Notes under the pieces: model-generated
Database searches by the model: none
Told to the model about the DNA's origin: nothing
What the model saw: the letters and a program-made list of their open reading frames with translations, nothing else
Assembly (NCBI RefSeq): GCF_000152865.1
Contig: NZ_CH672390.1
Location: 124,001 to 188,000, forward strand
DNA: 64,000 nt
From: Erythrobacter sp. NAP1
GTDB lineage: Bacteria > Pseudomonadota > Alphaproteobacteria > Sphingomonadales > Sphingomonadaceae
Reading direction: 5' to 3'
Program-made: the position numbers and the translations under genes
Shown here: positions 26,023 to 35,478 of the stretch, one piece after another
Layout: each line of letters starts with the position of its first letter
How positions within the stretch are numbered: position 1 is the first letter of the stretch

Positions 26023-27120
26023 TCAGCGGATGATCGACGACGATGCGGTCGAGACCACCTCGCCGGCGTCACCGACACCGCGTGCGCTGGACGAACCGAC
26101 AGCGCGGCTGGCTGATCCAACTGGCACTTCGCTGGTTGCTTTGCCGCGGGTAACGCGGACTGACGGGCCGGTGTAAACCGGTGCGCCGTTAACCGTGGAT
26201 GCGACACCCGGAGCAGGCGGGGTGACGCGGTCGCGGCCACCATCGTTCTGCGCAGGGATGCTGCTGCGTTGGAAGCGCGAGACGTCGCCGCCGGTTGCAT
26301 AGGTCGAACCCTTGTCCACGGGCTGACCCATGGCAGTACGGAGGATGCGCTCTTCTTCTTCAGGCGTTGCGTCGTCGGGGATTTCGAGATCACCCGAAGC
26401 AATCGCACGCTCGAGTTCGGCCTGGTTGTCGGCAATCGAACGCAGCACGAGAGTGAGCTGTCCGATGGTCTGTGCAACCGCGACCTTTTCAGCGATCTGC
26501 GGGGTCACTTCGAGAGTCACCGTACGGAAGGCGCGAACAACGGTCTTGCCTTCATCGTTGGTGACCTGCTCGGTCGTTTGGTCGGTTGCGAGGACACGCA
26601 GGTTGCGCAGCACGGTTTCAGCCGCGTTGAGAGGGCGGCCTTCGCCGCTCACAGTCTGCGTGAGAACAACGTCAACACGGTCGCCCGGGAAAACAAAGCC
26701 TGCAACACCGGTCTTGGCCGAAACCGGAACAGTGACAGCACGCATGCCCGGGCCGAGCGCCGCAGCGAGGAAGCCGCGGTCGCCTGGGCTGACGAGCGAA
26801 CCCTGGGTCACCGGTTCACCGGCCGTAACCGGGAAGCGGACAACCGTGCCGAGCAGCTGGCTCATGTCAGATTCGCCTTCAATGAAGTAGGCGTCCTGGA
26901 CCAGCTCTTCGGGCCACATCTGGTAGCCCATGGCATCTGCCGTGATAATCGTACCGGCGGGAAGCGCACGGTTGGCAACCAGCACCTTGGGACCTGTCGG
27001 TTCCGGTGCAGCTTGAGCGGTCGGCGCAGGATCGCCTGCGAACATGCTCCGAGCAAGAAATGCGCTACCGATCGCAACGACCAGTGCACCAAGCAGCAGA
27101 ACCAGTTTCTTCCTATCCAT
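26023..27120 (-). CDS. cpaB: Pilus assembly protein CpaB (RcpC)
   Basis: This 365-residue protein has an N-terminal membrane anchor (LVLLLGALVVAIGSAFLAR) and a SAF domain (VLVANRALPAGTIITADAM) followed by the CpaB core RAVTVPVSAKTGVAGFVFPGDRVDVVLT. It is a periplasmic partner of the secretin. The C-terminal 70 residues are low-complexity and contain TGPSVRVTRGKATSEVPVG, the usual CpaB ending in sphingomonads. It lies in an operon with cpaC downstream; cpaA lies about 100 bases upstream. Confidence 0.92.
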   Translation of the reverse strand: MDRKKLVLLLGALVVAIGSAFLARSMFAGDPAPTAQAAPEPTGPKVLVANRALPAGTIITADAMGYQMWPEELVQDAYFIEGESDMSQLLGTVVRFPVTAGEPVTQGSLVSPGDRGFLAAALGPGMRAVTVPVSAKTGVAGFVFPGDRVDVVLTQTVSGEGRPLNAAETVLRNLRVLATDQTTEQVTNDEGKTVVRAFRTVTLEVTPQIAEKVAVAQTIGQLTLVLRSIADNQAELERAIASGDLEIPDDATPEEEERILRTAMGQPVDKGSTYATGGDVSRFQRSSIPAQNDGGRDRVTPPAPGVASTVNGAPVYTGPSVRVTRGKATSEVPVGSASRAVGSSSARGVGDAGEVVSTASSSIIR

Positions 27121-27218
27121 GGCTAATAAGCCCCCTCGTGTCGGCCCTGAGAAATTGCGGGCAGGTATGGTTGCAACCGATAAGTCCTAATTGGTTAAGA
27201 TCGGGTTCACGGCAGATC

Positions 27219-27716
27219 TCAGGCAAAAGCGGGAACCGAGATCAGTTTCGGGTAGAGAACCAGCAGCGCGCCTCCGGCGATCGCGACCCCATAAGGAAGC
27301 ACTCCGCGGGTTTTTGGACGCAGAAACATCAGGCGCAGGACAAACAGGATGGCCATAACGCCGCCGCACAGCGCCATGTACCAAAGCATGCCGAGATAGC
27401 TCATCGGAGTGAACCAAAGCGCGAGTGCGCCCAGCAGCTTGATGTCGCCGCCGCCAAGAATGACGATGTTGAGCCGGTATCCAATATACGCGACACCAAC
27501 GAGAATCGCGCAGACGACCAGCGCAAATCCAATTTGCCAGACCACATCTGGCCACAGCGACGATCCGCTGGCCCACCAGAAAACAGGCGCACCCGCCGCA
27601 ATCGCGATGTTGAGCCAGTTTGATATGGTTCTCGACCGGATATCGGTGAAAGCGGCGATAAGCAGTCCAATTGCCAAGGCAATCAGCAGTCCGTAGTGAA
27701 TAGTCGTCATCAGCAT
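27219..27716 (-). CDS. cpaA: Prepilin peptidase CpaA (TadV)
   Basis: This is a 165-residue polytopic aspartic peptidase, at the usual length of the short Tad form without the methylase domain. The two catalytic aspartates are in FTDIRSRTISN (about residue 25) and GGGDIKLL. It processes Flp prepilin. The start is ATG at 27716, or ATG two codons later; GGGGG lies upstream. No Flp pilin gene is found next to it in the window, so its substrate is encoded elsewhere. Confidence 0.9.
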   Translation of the reverse strand: MLMTTIHYGLLIALAIGLLIAAFTDIRSRTISNWLNIAIAAGAPVFWWASGSSLWPDVVWQIGFALVVCAILVGVAYIGYRLNIVILGGGDIKLLGALALWFTPMSYLGMLWYMALCGGVMAILFVLRLMFLRPKTRGVLPYGVAIAGGALLVLYPKLISVPAFA

Positions 27717-27861
27717 ATGGCCCCCGAAGAAAGGCAGTTCGCGAGTGTCGGGACTTTCCCGCTCGCGGTTCCTCTTCGAGGGTGGGTGCTACAGGCGAGT
27801 GCTTACCAAATAGTAACCATGATCTTCGGCGACCCGGTTAGGGAACAGAGCGATTAGCAAG

Positions 27862-28875
27862 ATGAGCGATGCAGCAATCAGCGATGAAAACATGAGCGCG
27901 GAAGGTGCTATCGACAGACGCTCTATCCCGCCGGCTGCCAGCGAGAGCAAATGGCAGGCGACCGATGGGCACACTTTGCGGCGTATCGACTGGCCCGGCG
28001 CACTGGCCGATGGCGCGTCGAACCCGCGCGGCTCGCTCCTGTTCATGCCCGGGCGCGGTGACACGTATGAGAAATATCTGGAAAGTCTCGAAGAATGGCA
28101 CCGTGCCGGGTGGCGCGTAACCGCCGCTGACTGGCGCGGGCAAGCTGGCTCCGGCCGGCTGGGCGGCGACGCGGTTACCGGCCACATTGACGACTTCACC
28201 ACATGGACACGCGATCTCAAGCATCTCTGGGACGGCTGGAAGGGCGAGGCGTCTGGTCCGCATGTGCTTGCCGGCCATTCGATGGGCGGACACCTTATCA
28301 TGCGAGCGCTGGTCGATGGCGATATCGCACCCGATGCCGCAGTGCTTTCGGCTCCCATGCTGGGCATGGCCGGACCCAAGCTTCCGCTCCCGTTGCTCCA
28401 CAATGTCGCAAAAGTGATGACGAAGGTCGGCGATCCGCTGAGGCCAGCCTGGAAATGGAGCGAAAAGCCGGGCGAATTGCCCAAGGACCGGGTAAACCTG
28501 CTTACTCACGATTCTGATCGGTATGAGGACGAATCGTTCTGGCGAACAGCGAGGCCTGAACTGGTCATGGGTCCGGCCAGCTGGGGTTGGGTCGAGCGCG
28601 CTTATGCTTCATGGCGCAGGCTCGAAGAACCGGGCGCGATGGAATCGGTGAAAACGCCGGTGCTGATTCTATCGACATCGAACGACAGGCTCGTCAGCCA
28701 CGATGCGAATGTTCGAGCCGCCTCGCGGCTCCCCAATGCAAAGCTCGTGAGTTTCGGCACGGAAGCGCATCACGAGATCCTTCGCGAAGTTGATCCGGTG
28801 CGGGATCGGATGATGAGTGAGATTGCGGAATTCCTCAACGAGGTCGCGCCTGCCGGAAGGCACGCTGCTCAATGA
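27862..28875 (+). CDS. Alpha/beta hydrolase (monoacylglycerol-lipase/S33-like)
   Basis: The protein has 337 residues. An alpha/beta-hydrolase core begins near residue 35 with the oxyanion segment LLFMPGRGDTYEKY. The nucleophile Ser is in AGHSMGGHL, the acid Asp in STSNDRLV and the His in GTEAHHEIL. The layout matches Hydrolase_4/monoacylglycerol-lipase proteins that cleave lysophospholipids or acylglycerols. There is no signal peptide. The start at 27862 is preceded by a weak GCAAG only. The stop overlaps the next gene's start as ATGA, so the two are co-translated. Confidence 0.85.
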   Translation: MSDAAISDENMSAEGAIDRRSIPPAASESKWQATDGHTLRRIDWPGALADGASNPRGSLLFMPGRGDTYEKYLESLEEWHRAGWRVTAADWRGQAGSGRLGGDAVTGHIDDFTTWTRDLKHLWDGWKGEASGPHVLAGHSMGGHLIMRALVDGDIAPDAAVLSAPMLGMAGPKLPLPLLHNVAKVMTKVGDPLRPAWKWSEKPGELPKDRVNLLTHDSDRYEDESFWRTARPELVMGPASWGWVERAYASWRRLEEPGAMESVKTPVLILSTSNDRLVSHDANVRAASRLPNAKLVSFGTEAHHEILREVDPVRDRMMSEIAEFLNEVAPAGRHAAQ

Positions 28876-29996
28876 GTGAGACGCTTTACGATTTTGCAGT
28901 GATAGGCGCTGGCATGGCAGGCGCCAGCATCGCTGCCGAACTGGCGCCGCATGCGCGCGTGCTCGTGCTCGAAGCCGAAGATGCGCCCGGATACCATTCG
29001 ACCGGCCGATCCGCTGCTTTCTGGGAAGAGTGCTATGGCGGACCCGGCGTGGTTCCGCTGACGCTGGCCTCGGGCAGCTACCTGCGCGAGCACGGTTTCC
29101 TCTCACAGCGCGGTGCACTCTATATAGGGCGCGCCGAAGATCGCGACGAAATGGACAGCTTCGTTCGCCAGTTCGATGGCACCGGCGTTTCGATTGAGCG
29201 GCTCAGAGGTGAAGCCGTCCGAGCGCGCGTACCCCAGCTGCGCGAGGAATGGTGCGACGCCATCTACGAAGAACCGTGCGCCGATATCGACGTTGCCGGT
29301 CTGCATCAGCACTATCTCAAGGCGCTCAAGACCGCTGGCGCGACGTTAGAGTGTCGCGCTCGCATCAGCCGGTTTGAAAAGGAAGCAGGCGGTTGGCGCA
29401 TCTTGAGCGAGAGTGGGGAAAGCTGGCGTGCCGCAGAGATCGTCAATGCGGCGGGCGCGTGGGCCGATGTCATCGCAGAGCGCGCCGGTGCGCGGCCAAT
29501 TGGTATAGAACCCAAGCGCCGCACCGTCGCGCAGCTGCGCGTCGCGCCGGTGGCTCCTGACGACCAACCGCTGGTCCTCGATATCTCGGGCGGCTTTTAC
29601 TTCAAGCCTGACAATGGGCGCCTTTGGCTTAGCCCACATGATGAGATCCCATCCGAGCCGTGCGACGCAGCGCCCGAAGAACTCGACGTTGCATGTGCGA
29701 TCGATCGCTTTGAACGGGCAACAAACTGGACGATCGAGGCGGTTGAACGCCGCTGGGCAGGCCTTCGCAGCTTCGCGCCGGACAGGCTCCCGGTCTACGG
29801 CCGCGATCCTGAATGCGCCGGCTTTGCCTGGTTTGCAGGGCAGGGCGGCTTCGGCATTCAGACGTCGCCCGCAGCAGCGCGCCTCGGCGCGCAGCTCTTG
29901 CTTGGCCTCGAACCCGATGAGCTCACCAGGGGAATTGACCGCGCACGCTACTCCCCGCAGCGCTTTTCCGACATGAAAGCACGTCTCACGGGCTAG
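28872..29996 (+). CDS. FAD-dependent oxidoreductase (DAO/DadA type)
   Basis: This 374-residue protein has the dinucleotide-binding fold at the N-terminus (VIGAGMAGASIAAELA) and the DAO-family ending PVYGRDPECAGFAWFAGQGGFGIQTSP. The family oxidises D-amino acids, glycine, sarcosine or 2-hydroxyacids such as 2-hydroxyglutarate. I cannot tell which. It is translationally coupled to the hydrolase gene, so both may act on one metabolite. Confidence 0.85.
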   Translation: MSETLYDFAVIGAGMAGASIAAELAPHARVLVLEAEDAPGYHSTGRSAAFWEECYGGPGVVPLTLASGSYLREHGFLSQRGALYIGRAEDRDEMDSFVRQFDGTGVSIERLRGEAVRARVPQLREEWCDAIYEEPCADIDVAGLHQHYLKALKTAGATLECRARISRFEKEAGGWRILSESGESWRAAEIVNAAGAWADVIAERAGARPIGIEPKRRTVAQLRVAPVAPDDQPLVLDISGGFYFKPDNGRLWLSPHDEIPSEPCDAAPEELDVACAIDRFERATNWTIEAVERRWAGLRSFAPDRLPVYGRDPECAGFAWFAGQGGFGIQTSPAAARLGAQLLLGLEPDELTRGIDRARYSPQRFSDMKARLTG

Positions 29997-30064
29997 TCAG
30001 CGCGCAAGCTATCTGTAAGAAGGTAAATGAGTTTCAACACGACCTACGAGAGGGGAAACCAAAC

Positions 30065-30241
30065 ATGGCTCACAAGTTTGAAATCTACAAAGACAAGGCA
30101 GATGAGTATCGCGTGCGCTTCAGCTACAACAGCGAAGTGATGTTCTCGACGCAGGGTTATTCGAGCAAATCGTCAGCCCAGAACGCGATCGATTCGATCA
30201 AGAAGAACGGCCCTGACGCGCCGGTCGAAGACAACAGCTAA
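30065..30241 (+). CDS. YegP family (DUF1508) small protein
   Basis: This 58-residue protein has the DUF1508 pattern: FEIYKDKADEYRVRFSYNSE, then GYSSKSSAQNAIDSIKKNGPDA. A strong GAGAGGGG stands upstream of the ATG at 30065. The family folds as a small alpha/beta domain, usually in two copies; this is the single-repeat form. It is soluble and its function is unknown, although it is often linked to stress. It forms its own transcript, ended by the hairpin at 30266. Confidence 0.9.
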   Translation: MAHKFEIYKDKADEYRVRFSYNSEVMFSTQGYSSKSSAQNAIDSIKKNGPDAPVEDNS

Positions 30242-30265
30242 GTTTTCGGCTCTCACGAGCTTCAA

Positions 30266-30300
30266 GCGGGCGTGCCATCTCCACATGGCGCGCCCGTTTT
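30266..30300. terminator. Terminator between yegP-like gene and rnhA
   Basis: GCGGGCGTGCCAT and ATGGCGCGCCCG pair with one mismatch and are followed by TTTT. It lies between convergent genes. Confidence 0.8.
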
Positions 30301-30312
30301 GCATTCGGTTGG

Positions 30313-30777
30313 CTATTCGCCGCGCGCGACGCGGTCGGCCTCGTCGCTGGCAAGCTGATCGACCCGTTCGTTCTCTGTGTGCCCCGAATGGCCCTTGACC
30401 CAATGCCACGAAACTTCGTGGCGTGATGTGACGTCGATCAGATCGTGCCAAAGATCGGAGTTGCGGACCGGCTTCTTGCTCGCATTGACCCAGCCGCGCT
30501 TCTTCCAGCCGTGAACCCACTTGGTGATGCCGTCGATCACATATTTGCTGTCGGAGTAGAGGTCGACCTTGCAAGGTTCGATGAGCGCCCTCAGCCCCTC
30601 GATCGCTGCGGTGAGTTCCATGCGGTTGTTGGTTGTGTCCGCCTCACCACCGGACAACTCCTTTTCATGCTTGCCCAGCCGCAACAAAGCACCCCAGCCA
30701 CCCGGCCCCGGATTCCCTTTGCAGGCGCCGTCGGTGAAAATCTCGACATGTTTCATGGGGCGGCTTTGCCCGATCAT
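30313..30777 (-). CDS. rnhA: Ribonuclease HI
   Basis: This 154-residue enzyme degrades the RNA strand of RNA-DNA hybrids. The four catalytic acids are present: Asp16 ([16 protein letters not shown]), Glu54 (NNRMELTA), Asp76 (YSDSKYV) and the Asp in ERVDQLAS. The basic-protrusion region [10 protein letters not shown] identifies bacterial RNase HI. The ATG overlaps the TGA of the homoserine kinase gene as ATGA. A Met at residue 8 is an alternative start. Confidence 0.97.
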   Translation of the reverse strand: MIGQSRPMKHVEIFTDGACKGNPGPGGWGALLRLGKHEKELSGGEADTTNNRMELTAAIEGLRALIEPCKVDLYSDSKYVIDGITKWVHGWKKRGWVNASKKPVRNSDLWHDLIDVTSRHEVSWHWVKGHSGHTENERVDQLASDEADRVARGE

Positions 30778-31757
30778 GTTGCACCTTCAAACAGCGTAGG
30801 CCCGTTTCTGTCGTAAAATTCGAGCCTTCGGACGAAATCCATCGGGTCCTTGCGTGTGACCAAAGCATCGGCAGGCGTCGAAATCCAGTCCTCTGCGCGG
30901 CTGGTCACGAACCGAATGGCCGCACCGCGTGCAAGCACTGGCAGGCATTCGCGCTCGTAGTTGCTGAGGCTGCGCACGCTTTCATAGCCCTCAATTAAGG
31001 CATCCGCGATCTCGCTGCGAAAGGTATGCCCGCCATTGTCGAAGCTCCATGCCGCATGCGTAACGGCAAGGTCGTATGCGAATGCATCGCTTGCAGAAAA
31101 ATAGAAGTCGATCAGCCCACTCACGCGCTCGCCCAGCATCAGGACATTGTCCGGAAACAAGTCACAATGGACGACGCCGCCCGGCAAATCGACGGGCCAC
31201 AGGGTTTCGAGCGAGGACAGGTGCTCGGCAAGGATCGAGGGAAGCGCCGGGTCAATGCCGGCCAGCGCCTTGTCGCCGCACCGTGCCGTGATCTCGTTCC
31301 ATGCCGCCAACCCCATGTCGTTTGCGCGGGTTGGCTTGAAATCAGCGACGGCGAGGTGGTTCTGCGCAAGCGCCCTGCCGACTGACCTCGCCTGACCTGC
31401 CGTGGGATGATCGACCGAGACGCCGGGCAGATATTCGATCAGGGCGACAGCCTTGCCATCGAGCAAGCGGAAGTTTGCGCCGTCGGTATCGTGGATGGTT
31501 CGCGGAACCGGGCACCCCTTGGCGGCGAGGTGATCCATCAGGTCGAGGAAGAAGGGCAGGTCGGAAAGCTCGATCCGCCGCTCATACATGGTGAGGATAA
31601 AGCGTGTATTCGCGCCTGAGTTGCCTGTCGTCTCGATCAGCCAGTTGGAGTTCGAAACACCCTCGGCGATGCCTTTTGATGAAACCAGTTCACCGACGTC
31701 ATAATGCGCGATGAGATCTGCAAGATCCTCTGCGCCAAGATGGGTGTAGACCGCCAT
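30774..31757 (-). CDS. thrB: Homoserine kinase (APH-fold type)
   Basis: This 327-residue protein is of the aminoglycoside-phosphotransferase-fold ThrB used by alphaproteobacteria, unrelated to the GHMP-type enzyme of enterics. It phosphorylates homoserine for threonine synthesis. The motifs are [12 protein letters not shown] near the N-terminus, the catalytic-loop [15 protein letters not shown] and the metal-binding GLIDFYFS. It lies between ispH and rnhA, a common alphaproteobacterial order. Confidence 0.95.
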   Translation of the reverse strand: MAVYTHLGAEDLADLIAHYDVGELVSSKGIAEGVSNSNWLIETTGNSGANTRFILTMYERRIELSDLPFFLDLMDHLAAKGCPVPRTIHDTDGANFRLLDGKAVALIEYLPGVSVDHPTAGQARSVGRALAQNHLAVADFKPTRANDMGLAAWNEITARCGDKALAGIDPALPSILAEHLSSLETLWPVDLPGGVVHCDLFPDNVLMLGERVSGLIDFYFSASDAFAYDLAVTHAAWSFDNGGHTFRSEIADALIEGYESVRSLSNYERECLPVLARGAAIRFVTSRAEDWISTPADALVTRKDPMDFVRRLEFYDRNGPTLFEGAT

Positions 31758-31781
31758 GGCTAGCGAGCGCTCCCGAATATC

Positions 31782-32765
31782 CTATTCGGTCAGCTGACGA
31801 GGCAGCTTGAACACCATCTTCTCTTCGGTGTGCGTGATTGTTTTTTCGTGAAGCGGGCGCAGCTTGGCGAGCGCATCGACAACTTCGCGAACGAGCACTT
31901 CGGGAGCAGAAGCCCCGGCGGTGAGGCCGATAGTATCAATACCTTCAAGCCATGCCGGGTCGATCTCCTCGGCTCGCTGGATCAACTTGCCCGGCGTGCC
32001 TAGCCGCTCGGCCACTTCGACCAGCCGCAGTGAGTTCGACGAGTTGGGAGCGCCGACAACCAGGACCAGATCACAGTCATGCGCCAGTTCCTTGACCGCC
32101 GCCTGACGGTTCGAGGTTGCGTAGCAGATGTCTTCGGCCTTCGGCCCGCGAATGTTGGGATAGCGCCACTCGAGTGCGTCGATCACTTCGCGCGTATCGT
32201 CGACCGAAAGCGTGGTCTGCGTGAGGTAGGCGAGCTCTTCATCCGACTCGAATGGGAGCTTGTCGACGTCTTCGATGTTCTCGACGAGTGTCATCTGACC
32301 AGGCTCAACCTGGCCCATTGTCCCTATAACCTCCGGATGGCCCTCGTGGCCGATGAAGATGATGTGGCGACCTTTTTCCAGCTGACGCTCAGCCTGCCGG
32401 TGGACCTTCGAGACCAGCGGGCACGTTGCATCGACATAGACCATGTTGCGACGCTCTGCCTCGGCAGGGACGGACTTGGGTACGCCATGCGCGCTGAACA
32501 CGACCGGTGCATCGGTTGGCACTTCGTCCAGTTCCTTGACGAAGATCGCACCCTTGGCCTTGAGCCCTTCGACCACGTATTTGTTGTGGACGATTTCATG
32601 GCGCACATAAACCGGCGCTCCATACCTCTCGAGCGCCTTCTCTACGATCTCTATCGCGCGGTCCACGCCCGCGCAAAAGCCGCGCGGGGCGGCGATCAGG
32701 AGGTTGAGCGGCTTGGCGTCGCCTGCGCCTGTCGCAGGCTTTGTATCGGGCAATGGAGCGTTCAT
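31782..32765 (-). CDS. ispH: 4-hydroxy-3-methylbut-2-enyl diphosphate reductase
   Basis: This is the final enzyme of the MEP isoprenoid pathway (327 residues). The three cluster cysteines are visible in [12 protein letters not shown] (Cys31), [10 protein letters not shown] and [11 protein letters not shown]. The conserved substrate-binding Glu-His motifs (IGHEGHPEV) are also present. It is probably the first gene of ispH-thrB-rnhA. The N-terminal 20 residues are a weakly conserved extension. Confidence 0.97.
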   Translation of the reverse strand: MNAPLPDTKPATGAGDAKPLNLLIAAPRGFCAGVDRAIEIVEKALERYGAPVYVRHEIVHNKYVVEGLKAKGAIFVKELDEVPTDAPVVFSAHGVPKSVPAEAERRNMVYVDATCPLVSKVHRQAERQLEKGRHIIFIGHEGHPEVIGTMGQVEPGQMTLVENIEDVDKLPFESDEELAYLTQTTLSVDDTREVIDALEWRYPNIRGPKAEDICYATSNRQAAVKELAHDCDLVLVVGAPNSSNSLRLVEVAERLGTPGKLIQRAEEIDPAWLEGIDTIGLTAGASAPEVLVREVVDALAKLRPLHEKTITHTEEKMVFKLPRQLTE

Positions 32766-32893
32766 AAGACTGCCACTAGCGCTTTGCGGCGCGGCTCGCT
32801 AGGGCAACGTGAGTTTGCTGCCTTTGGGGCAACATAAGAGGCGTGGTCCGGACGGCCGCGCGAGAGTGATAAATTTCGAGGGATCACCTGAGT

Positions 32894-33541
32894 ATGACGT
32901 TTCGCACCCGTATCCTGCCTGCCATCGCACTCGGCGCCGCACTTGCAGGCTGCTCGAGCGAGGGCGAGCTGGTGGTCGACCAGGGCGTAGGCATTACCTC
33001 GGTGCTGACCCGTTGCCCTGCTGTTGGCATTCCCGACTACACCGGCGATGTGACAACATTCCGTGCGGCCGACCCGACGCTCGCAAATCTTGATGTGTCG
33101 GCGTCGATTACCAACCTTCGTTCGACCTGCGACGATTCGAGCGAGCGCGTTTACACCGAAGCCACCTTCGACGTCCGCGCCCGCCGCAGCGATGTGCGCG
33201 GCGCGCGAACCGTTACGCTCCCTTACTTCGTAACCGTCCTTCAGGGTGGCAGCGCAGTTGTGACAAAACGCGTGGGTGAAGTGACGTTGAGCTTTGCAGA
33301 CGGTCAGGAACGCGCCCAGACGAGCGCGCGCGCTGGCTCTTTCGTGGACCGCGCGGCGGCTTCGCTTCCCGAGGACATCCGCGAACGCATCACGCGGCGA
33401 CGACGGGCCGGTGACCCGGAAGCGGCGCTTGACCCGCTGGCAGCCCCCGAGGTGCGCGCGGCTATCGCCCGCACGCGTTTCGAGATGCTGATCGGCTTCC
33501 AGCTGACCGAAGACCAGCTCGCGTATAACGCCACGCGCTGA
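32894..33541 (+). CDS. Putative lipoprotein, function unknown
   Basis: The protein has 215 residues with a signal peptide and lipobox LAGCSSEG. After a conserved segment GVGITSVLTRCPAVGIP, the mature part is mostly beta-strand-like and ends in a charged helix with RRRRAGDPEAA. Similar exported proteins occur widely in sphingomonads without an assigned role. The ATG at 32894 has GGGATC upstream. A repeat element with hairpins follows the stop codon. I do not recognise a function. Confidence 0.75.
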   Translation: MTFRTRILPAIALGAALAGCSSEGELVVDQGVGITSVLTRCPAVGIPDYTGDVTTFRAADPTLANLDVSASITNLRSTCDDSSERVYTEATFDVRARRSDVRGARTVTLPYFVTVLQGGSAVVTKRVGEVTLSFADGQERAQTSARAGSFVDRAAASLPEDIRERITRRRRAGDPEAALDPLAAPEVRAAIARTRFEMLIGFQLTEDQLAYNATR

Positions 33542-33548
33542 TCTTTGC

Positions 33549-33649
33549 GTTCGCCCATACGGGCGAACTCCTCGCTAGACCTGCTTCGCTTCGCTTCGCT
33601 ACGCAGCCGCTGCGGACGCCCAGTCGGGCTTGCGACGCCTCTCGCGTCG
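33549..33649. repeat. REP-like intergenic repeat, copy 1
   Basis: A perfect 8-bp hairpin GTTCGCCC-ATAC-GGGCGAAC (33549-33568) is followed by TCCTCGCTAGACCTGC (33569-33584). Next come a CTTCG microrepeat and small hairpins, ending in CGACGC/GCGTCG (33633-33649). A second element with the same layout stands at 63936. Confidence 0.6.
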
Positions 33650-33706
33650 AATCCCTTGCATTGGTCCTTTGTCCCTCCTTCCCTTTGCGCTAACGGCGCA
33701 TGCGAG

Positions 33707-35458
33707 ATGACCGACATGACAACTCTTTACGCCGCTTACGCCGGCACGATCCAAACCGCGCTTCAGGCGCTCGTGGCTGACGGGACGCTGCCCGAGGGCA
33801 CGTCCTTTGCCAACGTGACGCTCGAACCGCCGCGCGATCCTTCGCATGGTGACCTTGCGACAAATGCCGCGATGGTGCTGGCAAAGCCTGCCAAGACCAA
33901 TCCGCGAGCATTGGCCGAAGCGATTGCGACAAAGCTCAAATCCGATCCGACCATCGTGAGCGCTGAGATCGCAGGGCCTGGCTTCCTCAATCTGCGGCTC
34001 GACCCGTCGGCGTGGTTGGGCGAGCTTGAGACCATCACCAAGCTTGGCGATGAATATGGCCGCTCCTCCATGGGCGCGGGCACGACCGTCAATGTCGAGT
34101 ATGTGAGCGCGAACCCCACAGGTCCGATGCATATGGGCCACTGCCGCGGCGCGGTGGTGGGCGATGCGCTGGCGAGCCTGCTCGAACTGGCTGGGCACGA
34201 GGTGACCCGCGAGTATTACATCAACGACGCCGGCGGACAGGTCGACACGCTCGCGCGCTCGGCACACCTTCGGTATCGTGAGGCGCTCGGCGAGAATATC
34301 GGCGAGATCCCGGAAGGCTATTATCCAGGCGCCTACCTGATCCCGATCGGCGAGTATCTCGCGCAAGAAGTCGGCGAGAAATACAGGGACGCGCCTGAAG
34401 AGGAATGGCTGCCATATTTCCGCGCCGAAGCGGTCGAGAAGATGATGGATCTCATCAAATCCGATCTCGCGTTGCTGGGCATCCATCACGATGTATTCGC
34501 CTCGGAAGCCGCGCTTCATGCAGCAGGCAAGCCGGACGAAGCTGAGAAATGGCTGCGCGAACACGACCTTGTTTACGATGGCGTTCTCGAAGCGCCCAAG
34601 GGTAAGGCACCGCCGGAGGATTGGGAGCCGGTTGAACTCCCGCTGTTCCGCTCTACCAAGTTCGGAGATGACCAGGACCGCCCGATAAAAAAGTCGGACG
34701 GCAAGTGGACCTATTTCGGCGCTGACCTTGCCTACCATATGCAGAAAGCGGCCGATGCCGACGAGCTAATTGACATCTGGGGCGCGGATCACGCCGGAAC
34801 GGTCAAGCGGATCAAGGCCGCCGTTGCCGCACTTTCCGAGGGGAAAGGCAAGCCAACGCCGTTCGACGTGAAGCTCGTCCAGATGGTTCAGCTGATGCGC
34901 GGCGGCGAGCCGGTGAAGATGTCCAAGCGTTCGGGCAACTTCATCACCATCGCCGATATGGTCGAGGAAGTGGGTAAGGACGTGGTGCGTTTCACCATGC
35001 TCACGCGCAAGCCCGAAGCGCAGATGGAGTTTGACTTCGCTAAGGTTGTCGAAGCCTCAAAGGACAATCCTGTCTGGTACGTCCAGTATGCTCACGCCCG
35101 GATTCAATCGACGATCCGCAAGGCGGCGGACGAGGAAGGCGTCACACCCTCTACTGATGCCTTGAACCAGCTTGGCAGCGACGAAATCGCCCTGATCCGG
35201 CGTGCGGCACAGTTCCCGCGCGAGGTGGAATCGGCAGCCAAGGCGCGCGAACCGCACCGGATCGCGTTCTACCTCTACGACCTCGCTACCGACCTCAATT
35301 CGTTCTACAGCCTCGGTAACACTGAGCCGGAAAAGCGGTTCATCCTGAAACATGATAAGGGTTTGACCGCAGCGCGCCTTTTCCTTGCCTCGGCAATCGG
35401 GCAAGTGCTGCGTAACGGTTTGCGCGTTCTTGGCGTGGAAGCCGTCGACCGAATGTAG
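33707..35458 (+). CDS. argS: Arginyl-tRNA synthetase
   Basis: This class I synthetase has 583 residues. It has the N-terminal Add-1 domain, the HIGH-equivalent motif NPTGPMHMGHCRG, the KMSKS-type loop KMSKRSGNF and a C-terminal anticodon-binding domain ending EAVDRM. The ATG at 33707 begins where homology should begin; the frame stays open upstream through repeat DNA, but that part is not protein-like. ATG at 33716 is an alternative. It starts a plus-strand run of argS, SPOR, nagZ, scpA, scpB and tatABC. Confidence 0.95.
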   Translation: MTDMTTLYAAYAGTIQTALQALVADGTLPEGTSFANVTLEPPRDPSHGDLATNAAMVLAKPAKTNPRALAEAIATKLKSDPTIVSAEIAGPGFLNLRLDPSAWLGELETITKLGDEYGRSSMGAGTTVNVEYVSANPTGPMHMGHCRGAVVGDALASLLELAGHEVTREYYINDAGGQVDTLARSAHLRYREALGENIGEIPEGYYPGAYLIPIGEYLAQEVGEKYRDAPEEEWLPYFRAEAVEKMMDLIKSDLALLGIHHDVFASEAALHAAGKPDEAEKWLREHDLVYDGVLEAPKGKAPPEDWEPVELPLFRSTKFGDDQDRPIKKSDGKWTYFGADLAYHMQKAADADELIDIWGADHAGTVKRIKAAVAALSEGKGKPTPFDVKLVQMVQLMRGGEPVKMSKRSGNFITIADMVEEVGKDVVRFTMLTRKPEAQMEFDFAKVVEASKDNPVWYVQYAHARIQSTIRKAADEEGVTPSTDALNQLGSDEIALIRRAAQFPREVESAAKAREPHRIAFYLYDLATDLNSFYSLGNTEPEKRFILKHDKGLTAARLFLASAIGQVLRNGLRVLGVEAVDRM

Positions 35459-35478
35459 AAGGACGCGTGTGATCAGTG

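Noticed and set aside
33583..33600. CTTCG microrepeat as a possible phase-variable tract
   Set aside because: It lies between genes, is short, and is part of the repeat element, so a switching role is not supported.
33545..33706. Upstream extension of the argS frame
   Set aside because: It translates the repeat element; arginyl-tRNA synthetase homology begins at 33707 or 33716.
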